Of a stretch of 6,340 bases of DNA, positions 1-6,340 are shown one piece after another. A program made the translations under genes and the position numbers. Position 1 is the first letter of the stretch. Every line of letters starts with the position of its first letter. Below the pieces are notes generated by a model that saw only the letters and a list, made by a program, of their open reading frames with translations, searched no databases and was not told where the DNA came from. This stretch comes from an uncultured Bacillota bacterium (GTDB lineage Bacteria; Bacillota; Clostridia; Christensenellales; UBA1242): positions 1-6,340 of the forward strand of contig CAMUGK010000055.1 of the NCBI GenBank assembly GCA_947088415.1, read 5' to 3'.

Positions 1-117
1 AAAAAGTCAAAAAATTAACCTAAAAGTATAGGTCTTCGTTGAAAATAATATATCACATTTTAGAAAAATCTCCAAACAATTTAATAAGATTTTTGACAAA
101 CAGCAAAAAATTTAAAC
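1..117. other. AT-rich intergenic region, no gene
   Basis: No coding region or RNA gene is visible on either strand. Besides the promoter candidate there is only a weak small hairpin (18-22 with 29-33, 6-base loop), followed on the minus strand by a T run. It is too short to call a terminator or riboregulator with confidence. Confidence 0.6.
47..75 (-). promoter_or_regulatory. Possible promoter reading left, out of the window
   Basis: On the minus strand a TATATT hexamer (47-52) is preceded by TGA, giving an extended -10 (TGnTATATT). A weak -35, TTGGAG (70-75), sits 17 bases upstream. Transcription would start near position 40, just after the terminator of the large gene, and run off the left edge. 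The -35 matches the consensus at only three positions and the region is very AT-rich, so chance is quite possible. No coding start or clear ribosome binding site is visible in the remaining 40 bases. Confidence 0.28.
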
Positions 118-152
118 AAAAAAGACTTAACTAAATCAGTTAAGTCTTTTTT
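105..152 (-). terminator. Rho-independent terminator overlapping the stop codon
   Basis: The arms 121-132 and 138-149 are perfectly complementary over 12 bp, with a 5-base loop (133-137). A-T pairs extend the stem to 118-132/138-152 (15 bp). On the minus strand the stem is followed by a T-rich tail (complement of 105-120). On the plus strand it runs into six Ts at 147-152, so it could terminate transcription from both sides. The TAA stop (151-153) lies within the base of the stem, so the mRNA is predicted to end essentially at the coding region with no 3' UTR beyond the terminator. Confidence 0.9.
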
Positions 153-3100
153 ATTCTGTTAGATCAAACCAAAGTTTAAAGTTCTCTTCAAACTTGAGCG
201 TGCTTAGTCCTCCATCTGCTTTTGTTGAAATCAACCAAATATTTTTAATATTTTCATGGCCTTTAATAGTGCTACCTTTCATAACCGCAAGGATTGCTGT
301 TTGCCCGTCAAAAGTGTCAACAAATGTTTTTCCGTCAAATTTTGGATCTTTCGCTTCCCCTTCAGTTTCGCCTTTTGCATAACATTTAGAGCCTTCAATC
401 CAAGCATAAGAAACTCCTTGACTCTCTCCAACTCCAACCTGATGATAAGCATTATCAAGCATTGAGAAGTAAAATTCATTGCAATTAAAGATTTCTTTTC
501 CATCGCTATTTAATATTGGATTTCCTTCGGCATCTAATTGTTTTTCATTAAACATATAATAATCGAAAAGATTGTAAAGCACTTTTTCTGTATTATCGCC
601 TTGAGTTGTCATTCCTTTATCAGCATAAGAATTGGTATCAAGTCCAATAGCCCTATAATGAAGTGTCATTGACGCTTTTGCAGAATTTGATTTTAAAGTA
701 AGTGCTGGATTGCCGTCAAGTTTTTCGTTTTTAATTTCGGAATCATAATATCCAAGATAATAAACATCTTTGATATTAGAAGCATTTGCATTATTAATAT
801 TGCTTGAACTTTCGGTTTTTTCAGTATGAAGATTTATATAGCTATTATTATTTAATAATTCATCAGTAACTTCACTAGCTTCGCCAGAAGCACGTTTATC
901 CGTGAGAATTGCATCAATCTTTCCAGAATAATAACATCTTTCCATTTGTGAAACGTCGCCTTCGCCGATGAAGCCACCAACATAATAATTGCTGGTTGTT
1001 GAATAAGAATAGCAATCGAGTTTAAGGTTTGAAGTTGAATAACTATCATAAATTGAAACTCGTGAGCTGGCTTGAATTTTTCCAACCAAACCGCCAAGTC
1101 GTGCTACTGTTGTGTATCCACTAACATTAAGATTTGTTTTAACAGAAATTTCATTCATTTTCAAAACGCTTGTTACTACGCCTGCAACGCCACCAAGATT
1201 AAAGCATGCATAAATTTCTTGAGAAGAAACTAAAACTTGAGTTATCTCTGCATTATAATTTTCAATTCTGCCGACAATTCCGCCTACATCGTTAACTCTT
1301 TTTGGTTCAATCGCACCTGCACCTGCAACCGAGCCAGCTGTGAAACTTTGTTGCATTTGAATTCTGCTAAGTTTTCCACCTTGCATTACACCAACAATGC
1401 CACCAACAGCAGCTGGAATGCTAGGAACAAGATTGAAAGATAAAACATTTCCCGAATCTCTAACTATTGCAAGGTCAATCTCGCCTCTACTTTCTCCGGC
1501 AACAAACCCGCCATATTTATATGCACGAATTGTCGTATCAGTGCTTGGAAGAATGTCAATATTGATTGCTTTAACATTTCTGCCAAGACCACCAAAAGCA
1601 AGACCAACTCTTGCACCCATAACAGTGCTGATATTGTCAAGTTTAATTGTATTGATTTCGCCTTTGCCTGTGGCATAACCTATAAGCCCACCAGCATAAG
1701 AGAAGTTTGAAATTCCAAGGTTGCTTTCTTCAAAAGATTGAGAAGATGAAACCCCGCTTGAAGGTGCATAGTTTGCTTCAGCCGAAAGATTGCTGTAAGC
1801 ATTAAAAATTTTAAATTCATTTTCAGCAAGTCCAATAAGACCACCGACAAAATTTTCGCCAGCAACATTGACTTGTTCTTCTTCACGCAAAACTTTTGTA
1901 TTAAAGATATAACCATAATTAAGTCTTCCAGCCAAACCACCTACGACCGGTGTGTTTGTAAAGATTATGTCAGTTGCTGGGTAGATGTTAAGGTTCATAA
2001 CAACACCTGTATTGACAATATCTCTTCCAATACCACCAAACATTCCCGCACTTTCAAGTTTATCGGCAGTTCCAAGTCTTATGCCACGAATATCCATGCC
2101 GTTTCCTTCAAGGTTTCCTGCAAGGAAAATTTGATAAAGTTTTGAAGAGCCTACAAAACCTGAATAACTAATATCGCTTACAATGCGATAATTCTTATAG
2201 TTAAAGCCATTTAAAGATTTGCCGTCTTGCATAAGATTTTCTAAATCTTGAGCATTTCTGATAATATATGGGTTATTCATCGAGCCTAATGCCTCATAAC
2301 TGTCAATATCATACTCATAAACATAATCTTTTTCGCCATTTTCAGTTGTTAAATCTTCCACCAAATTGCGTCTGCTTGAAGCAATCACATTTGCACAGGC
2401 AAGTTCAAGACGTCCGCTGTTGAAAGTTTGACTTCCAAAACTTTCAAAGCTTTGATTGTCAGAAACTCTATCTGAATAGAACCATACAGAATCTGCATTA
2501 ATAACATCTGTGCGAAGAACAGCAAAATTACCAAAATCTTGTTCAAAAGTTTTAGACTCGATAGAGAAGTCTTTTCTATTTAAAGGTTTAACCCCTTCAA
2601 AAACACCTTTATTGAGAGAAGAATTTAATAGACCAATTCCGTCTTCGTTATATCCTTCCCCACTTAATATATCTTCTTGCGTATTTCTAAAATAGAAGCA
2701 GTTTTCAAAAGTTCCTGTTCCTTCATTTGTTTTTGCTTCCATAACAAAGCCGGCACTTGATGTGGCTTTATCTGGCAAGATTGAAAGAGAAAAACTATTT
2801 ACAATCTGACCACCATTTTGGAAAACAAAACCAGCAACAGAAGAACTTCCATCAATTTGAATATTTGAATAACAATCAGAAATTAAACCATTGTTTGTAT
2901 AAACAAAGCCTGCTTGTTGATCGGTTGAATAAAGCGTATTTTCTTTATCCAATGAGAAGACATAACTATTGTTTGCAAGACCTGAAACATAAGAAGTGAT
3001 AATTTGTGCGTCTTCGTTATTGTTTACAACAAGCCCTGCCATATAATGTGCCGAGCCAGTAACTTCAATAAAGCCACCTTTATAGAAAGAACTTGCAATT

Positions 3101-6100
3101 TTTTTAGAGTTTGTTCCAACAAGACCTGACGCATTGAATGGAGTGCGAATATTTACTGAAGAACGGCAATTTGTAATAAAGCCACTGTTTGAACCAACCA
3201 TGCCAACAACATAATTTTGACTTGAAATTCCAATTTGGTTTCGACTTACTGCCGAGAAGACAAACTTTGCGCCATTGACAGAGTCTTGCCCACCAACCAT
3301 GTTGCAATTGGTGATTACACCACTATTAGAACCCGCAAGAAGAGCGGCTGTAAATGATGAATCAATTGTTGATTCAAAGATGACATCATCAGCAACTTCT
3401 ATTGTTATATTTTTTAAGATTGTATCGCTTGAAACTTCTTTGAATAAAGCCATTGTGTCGGCTTTGCCAAAATCATACTTTCCAGCAAATATAATTTTAT
3501 AATCGTTTCCGTCAAGAGAAGAAATTGCTGTTGAAATTGGTGTGAAATTTTCACCTGTAGAACTATCGGCATTTGGAATGATTATGTCTTTGGTAAGAAT
3601 ATAATTGCTTCCACGTTGCATTTTGATAAAGTCTTCATAATTATCAATTGGAATAGGTTTGTCATCACTACTGCTTTGGAAAACATTAAAAGCAAATTCG
3701 GTGTAAACACGATTTTCACTATTTGCAACTGCAATATATTTTCCATTTTGAATTTGATAATATCCAGCATAAGAGAACATATAGAATGGCAACTGTCCAT
3801 TATGTGTTGTTCTTGCCAAGACATTAAGTCCGCTTGCCTTTATATATGGTATTGAATCTGGAATTTCATATCCTTGACCAACAGTATATTTGGTCTCATA
3901 ATTTGAAGTTGAAATGATATTGTTTGTTGAATCTCCATTTTCATTTATATTTGTATAAAGTGTCCAATTGCCATCATTTGTCATTTCTTTCATAAACTGG
4001 TCAACTTTGTTTCTTACAAATACATTGTCATGATTAAATTCCACATAGTCATAAAGGTCAACAGAAAGTTTTTGTCCATTTCCTACCCTAACATTGATTT
4101 GACCTTTTTCCATTTCAGAAATTATGTCAGATTTGTCGAAAGTTGAATTGTAATTTAACACATATTCTAAAACTTGAATAGTGGTTGTTGATGTCATATC
4201 ACGTTCAATTTCGCCATCTTTTTGTTTAGCTCTTGCCAAAATGTCAAATGTTAAATAATCTTCATCTCCATAAGGATAATCACTTTCATTAATATCTTTA
4301 ACAACAAGATAATAGTCACCATTTTCTTGAACTATTTCTGCAAAAGTTGAATTTGAAAGTGAAAGCGTTACATTATCTTTGCTAAAGCCCCAAATATCAT
4401 CAAGTGAAAGTTTGTATTTAAGTCCTTTTGCAACTTGATATGTTGCGTGAACGGATGAATTCTCATTTTTTACAGGTTCTTTGCCTTCAATGTCTACATA
4501 GGCATGATATTCAAGTCTAAGTGAAAGGTCAATATGTGCTTGTTTAGGTAATTGGTCACCATTAGTAACTGTTACATTAAACCTTGCCTTTCCATTTGCA
4601 CCTACTCCCGAAGTTCCGATATTGTATTGAATATAAATTACACCGTCATACAATTCTTTGCCTTCTGCATAAGCGTTTTCATTGTAAGCCTTTAAAATGT
4701 CTTCCAAACTAAAGGCAACACTTTTGCCAGTGCTACTTCCAGTAATAGGTGTTGAGATAAACTCAAACTTTCCATTATTTGGATATGCAACAAGTGAGAA
4801 GTTTGCTTGACCATTCCCCTCAAAAGAATTAAGTTCATCATTCTCAATAATTAAATAGTCAAAATCGCAATCTTGTGGAGTTAATGTTATTGCAAGAAGA
4901 CCTGTTCTTCCAGGAACTCCAACCTTTGAAGTTGATGAGAAATCATTTGCAGTGGCAATATCGCTATAATTGTCTATTGTTACATTTTGAAGTGAAGTTC
5001 TTTCAAAATTGATTGTAACAGACTTTTCTTTTTCAAGGTCTGTGCTTGCATAAAGAGTTAAAGTAAATTTTCCATAAATGTCTTGTTCATAACGATTTGC
5101 ATAGAGTTTAGATTTATTATTAAACTTTATCGTCATTGGGAAAATATATTCTTTCAAATCCCTGCTTAAAGTGCTACCTTCGCTCATATTGCCAAAATCT
5201 ATAAAGAAAACTTGATCTTGATTTTCTTTTGTCGGCTTGATTGTAGGATGAGTTGAATAAAGGATTATTCCATTTCGCTCAAGAACATATAATGGTTTAT
5301 CTTCTTTTCTTGTCGAAGTGACAATAACATTTTCTTGAGCAGTATTGCTTGTGAAAAGTGAGAAAGTGTTATAATTTTCTGTCTTAATGCTTTTTGCACC
5401 CTTTAAATATCTTAAAGTGATATTTTCTAATGGTTTGTTAACTTGACAAGTATAGACAAGGTTTGGATTTTCTGGAAGTGTAAGTTTAATTATAGGTGAC
5501 AATTCAACTGTATAACTAAAACTTTGTTCGTCTTCAGGTTTGTCATCTTCGCTATAATAAGGTTTTGTCAAATTGTTATGAGAAAGTGTTAAAGTTTGAC
5601 CTATGATTGAAACATTAAGTTCAGGACTTGCAACACTTTCTTGATTTGAATAAACCAAGGTTTTTTCTCCATTTATATCTCTATAAATGTTTATATTTGA
5701 AGAAATAACTTCATTTGAATTAATGCGAATGTTGGTTTTTCCGTCATTCAAAATTCCTTCCGAAAGAGAAAGTTTTGTAATCTCTTCCCCTGCATCAATC
5801 TCCCAAGATTGATCGCTATAAGGAATGATATACAAACTTAATGTGCTGTCGCCATTGATTTGAATAGTCGAATTTGAAGTATCTAAAGGTTTGTTTTCTT
5901 TTGAACTTGTTGAATAAACAATTGACTGATTTTTGTCAATATTGAAATAATCAACAATATAGATGTAGATTTCTTGAGAATTATTGACATCTAATATGCT
6001 TGAAAGTCTAATTTTTGCTAAACCTTTTTGGTAAACAGTAATTCTTCCACTTTGGTCAATCGACAAAATATCTGTTGAAAGTGAAGTTAAAACCAAACCA

Positions 6101-6340
6101 GAATTAATCACAATTGGATAAAGGCTGCTGTTTGTTGTGATTGAATTGAAATATTCATCAAGCAACAATTGACTTTCAGATATATCAAAATTGTCGTCCT
6201 CTTGATAAACAAATCCATTGCTCTTAAAATAGAACATATAGAATAGATTTGTTGCATTTATCAAATTGCCTTTTTCGTCTTTCACACCATAAGTGAATGG
6301 TGCAAAGCCTTTATTTGCCGAAACATTTAAACTTTGTTCT
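151..6340 (-). CDS. Giant Ig-like / GLUG beta-helix repeat surface protein (5'-partial)
   Basis: This is a probable secreted or surface-exposed repeat protein; I do not recognise a named gene. The frame is open to the window edge. The GTG at 6283-6285 follows 18 in-frame codons with no stop, so it is probably not the start, and any signal peptide lies outside. Numbering residues from the codon at 6337-6339, the visible part has 2062 residues. Residues 58-895 are beta-rich and Ig-like, with a BIG_2-type core at 87-114. Residues 896-1286 and 1356-2050 are two modules, each with an entry motif, Gly-rich rungs resembling the GLUG motif (Pfam PF07581), and a Trp-containing closing motif. A Ser/Asn-rich linker lies at 1830-1856. 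There is no LPxTG, C-terminal hydrophobic helix, choline-binding or SLH repeat; the protein ends in WFDLTE. No catalytic motif was found. A role in adhesion or ligand binding is inferred from architecture only. The gene appears to end its transcription unit, because a terminator overlaps the stop codon. The reading frame is certain; the function is not. Confidence 0.93.
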   Translation of the reverse strand, partial: EQSLNVSANKGFAPFTYGVKDEKGNLINATNLFYMFYFKSNGFVYQEDDNFDISESQLLLDEYFNSITTNSSLYPIVINSGLVLTSLSTDILSIDQSGRITVYQKGLAKIRLSSILDVNNSQEIYIYIVDYFNIDKNQSIVYSTSSKENKPLDTSNSTIQINGDSTLSLYIIPYSDQSWEIDAGEEITKLSLSEGILNDGKTNIRINSNEVISSNINIYRDINGEKTLVYSNQESVASPELNVSIIGQTLTLSHNNLTKPYYSEDDKPEDEQSFSYTVELSPIIKLTLPENPNLVYTCQVNKPLENITLRYLKGAKSIKTENYNTFSLFTSNTAQENVIVTSTRKEDKPLYVLERNGIILYSTHPTIKPTKENQDQVFFIDFGNMSEGSTLSRDLKEYIFPMTIKFNNKSKLYANRYEQDIYGKFTLTLYASTDLEKEKSVTINFERTSLQNVTIDNYSDIATANDFSSTSKVGVPGRTGLLAITLTPQDCDFDYLIIENDELNSFEGNGQANFSLVAYPNNGKFEFISTPITGSSTGKSVAFSLEDILKAYNENAYAEGKELYDGVIYIQYNIGTSGVGANGKARFNVTVTNGDQLPKQAHIDLSLRLEYHAYVDIEGKEPVKNENSSVHATYQVAKGLKYKLSLDDIWGFSKDNVTLSLSNSTFAEIVQENGDYYLVVKDINESDYPYGDEDYLTFDILARAKQKDGEIERDMTSTTTIQVLEYVLNYNSTFDKSDIISEMEKGQINVRVGNGQKLSVDLYDYVEFNHDNVFVRNKVDQFMKEMTNDGNWTLYTNINENGDSTNNIISTSNYETKYTVGQGYEIPDSIPYIKASGLNVLARTTHNGQLPFYMFSYAGYYQIQNGKYIAVANSENRVYTEFAFNVFQSSSDDKPIPIDNYEDFIKMQRGSNYILTKDIIIPNADSSTGENFTPISTAISSLDGNDYKIIFAGKYDFGKADTMALFKEVSSDTILKNITIEVADDVIFESTIDSSFTAALLAGSNSGVITNCNMVGGQDSVNGAKFVFSAVSRNQIGISSQNYVVGMVGSNSGFITNCRSSVNIRTPFNASGLVGTNSKKIASSFYKGGFIEVTGSAHYMAGLVVNNNEDAQIITSYVSGLANNSYVFSLDKENTLYSTDQQAGFVYTNNGLISDCYSNIQIDGSSSVAGFVFQNGGQIVNSFSLSILPDKATSSAGFVMEAKTNEGTGTFENCFYFRNTQEDILSGEGYNEDGIGLLNSSLNKGVFEGVKPLNRKDFSIESKTFEQDFGNFAVLRTDVINADSVWFYSDRVSDNQSFESFGSQTFNSGRLELACANVIASSRRNLVEDLTTENGEKDYVYEYDIDSYEALGSMNNPYIIRNAQDLENLMQDGKSLNGFNYKNYRIVSDISYSGFVGSSKLYQIFLAGNLEGNGMDIRGIRLGTADKLESAGMFGGIGRDIVNTGVVMNLNIYPATDIIFTNTPVVGGLAGRLNYGYIFNTKVLREEEQVNVAGENFVGGLIGLAENEFKIFNAYSNLSAEANYAPSSGVSSSQSFEESNLGISNFSYAGGLIGYATGKGEINTIKLDNISTVMGARVGLAFGGLGRNVKAINIDILPSTDTTIRAYKYGGFVAGESRGEIDLAIVRDSGNVLSFNLVPSIPAAVGGIVGVMQGGKLSRIQMQQSFTAGSVAGAGAIEPKRVNDVGGIVGRIENYNAEITQVLVSSQEIYACFNLGGVAGVVTSVLKMNEISVKTNLNVSGYTTVARLGGLVGKIQASSRVSIYDSYSTSNLKLDCYSYSTTSNYYVGGFIGEGDVSQMERCYYSGKIDAILTDKRASGEASEVTDELLNNNSYINLHTEKTESSSNINNANASNIKDVYYLGYYDSEIKNEKLDGNPALTLKSNSAKASMTLHYRAIGLDTNSYADKGMTTQGDNTEKVLYNLFDYYMFNEKQLDAEGNPILNSDGKEIFNCNEFYFSMLDNAYHQVGVGESQGVSYAWIEGSKCYAKGETEGEAKDPKFDGKTFVDTFDGQTAILAVMKGSTIKGHENIKNIWLISTKADGGLSTLKFEENFKLWFDLTE
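235..2274 (-). repeat. Beta-helix module 2: entry motif, about 11 GLUG rungs, closing motif
   Basis: The entry motif at residues 1356-1396 reads NPYIIRNAQDLENLM, then FNYKNYRIVSDI, then NLEGNGMDI, mirroring module 1. Rungs at residues 1431-1808 carry the GLUG-type signature GG-[LIF]-[VI]-G, for example VGGLAGRL, VGGLIGLA, AGGLIGYA, VGGIVGVM, VGGIVGRI, LGGVAGVV, LGGLVGKI and VGGFIGEG. About eleven can be picked out, some weak. A Ser-rich insertion lies between the third and fourth rungs. After the last rung comes a Ser/Asn-rich linker (residues 1830-1856) and a longer region ending with the closing motif KTFVDTFDGQTAIL...NIW at residues 2004-2035, followed by GGLSTLKF. This second module has more rungs and a stricter Gly-Gly signature than the first. 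Confidence 0.75.
2482..3654 (-). repeat. Beta-helix module 1: entry motif, about 7 GLUG-like rungs, closing motif
   Basis: The module starts at residue 896 with IPIDNYEDFIKM...SNYILTKDI, then SSLDGNDYKI and ALFKEV...LKNITIEV. This order is typical of the capping region before GLUG-type repeats ('dl..l..g.nY.l..DI ... ldGngy.I ... lF..i....i.ni.i'). About seven rungs follow at residues 998-1217 with the consensus AG-[LF]-V-x-x-N-x-G-x-I-x-[ND]-[CS]; clear examples are VGMVGSNSGFITNC, AGFVYTNNGLISDC and AGFVFQNGGQIVNS. The module closes at residues 1263-1286 with KTFEQDFGNFAVL and then VW. The copies are diverged and I saw no long identical DNA repeats. This is a protein-level repeat within the CDS, predicted to form a right-handed beta-helix-like stack. 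Confidence 0.7.
5998..6081 (-). other. BIG_2-like bacterial Ig domain core
   Basis: Residues 87-114 of the visible protein contain LSTDILSIDQSGRITV followed by YQKGLAKIRLSS. This matches the typical second half of group 2 bacterial Ig-like domains: a 'sd..ilsvd..G.i.. ..kG.a.I..ss' pattern, with the Gly of the turn and a Gly two or three residues before the next strand. The domain would begin some 30-40 residues earlier and end near residue 131. Such domains usually act as stalk or spacer modules in surface proteins. The following beta-rich segments up to residue 895 look Ig-like in strand pattern but are too divergent to assign by eye. Confidence 0.55.

Noticed and set aside
18..33. Small hairpin in the left intergenic region as a second terminator or riboswitch element
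   Set aside because: The stem is only five base pairs with an AT-rich surround and no recognisable conserved core.
93..98. Perfect TTGACA on the plus strand, a possible -35 box
   Set aside because: The hexamer 17 bases downstream is ACAAAA, not a -10. The expected start would fall inside the terminator stem, and no plus-strand gene follows.
3099..3105. A run of seven T (A7 in the coding strand) as a possible phase-variation tract
   Set aside because: It is short for slipped-strand switching, encodes ordinary residues (Ser-Lys-Lys-Ile), and the frame is intact. Similar six-base runs are scattered through the AT-rich gene.
916..3348. DNA-level tandem repeat array or recombination hotspot in the rung region
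   Set aside because: The rungs are similar only at the protein level. By eye there are no long near-identical DNA copies, so recent expansion or repeat-number variation is not supported.
194..3855. Many plus-strand and alternate-frame minus-strand open frames of 61-93 codons, such as 1397-1678 and 2757-2999 on the plus strand
   Set aside because: All lie inside the large CDS, have low-complexity or implausible compositions, show no ribosome binding site or domain signal, and are what an AT-rich repeat gene produces in other frames.
151..6340. IgA1 protease or other peptidase, because GLUG motifs occur in some such proteins
   Set aside because: No HExxH zinc motif, serine protease triad context or other catalytic signature is visible in the translated 2062 residues. 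Shared repeats alone do not support an enzyme.

Overview
The window is almost entirely one gene. A very large minus-strand reading frame runs from the right edge (6340) down to a TAA stop at 151-153, giving 2062 visible residues. Its 5' end lies outside the window. The DNA is AT-rich (about one third G+C, estimated by eye). Trp is always TGG and no TGA occurs in frame, so the standard bacterial code (table 11) fits. Low G+C, a Ser/Asn/Asp-rich secreted-type protein, a rho-independent terminator and Ig-like plus GLUG-type repeats together suggest a low-GC Gram-positive-type bacterium, perhaps an uncultured gut clostridial or related lineage. That taxonomic guess is an inference with no marker gene behind it.

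Layout from the N- to the C-terminus (right to left on the map). About 6168-3655 is a chain of beta-rich, Ig-like segments, of which only the first (about 6081-5998) is recognisable as BIG_2-like. About 3654-2482 is a first beta-helix-type module: an entry motif, about seven short rungs of the form AG-[LF]-V-x-x-N-x-G-x-I, and a closing motif ending in Trp. About 2274-235 is a second module of the same plan, with about eleven rungs of the form GG-[LIF]-[VI]-G. The last 28 residues (to 151) carry no visible sortase signal or membrane anchor.

The stop codon sits inside a strong stem-loop (118-152) that should terminate transcription on the minus strand and could act on both strands. Bases 1-117 hold no gene. 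A weak extended -10 promoter candidate pointing left (47-75) may serve the next gene outside the window.

The best reading is a giant secreted or cell-surface protein, probably for adhesion or binding to glycans or proteins, with an internally duplicated GLUG-like architecture. I see no defence system, mobile element, CRISPR array, RNA gene or enzyme active site here. The points worth a second look are the internal module duplication, the different rung consensus in the two modules, a recurring Cys/Ser position in the first module, and the lack of a standard anchor.
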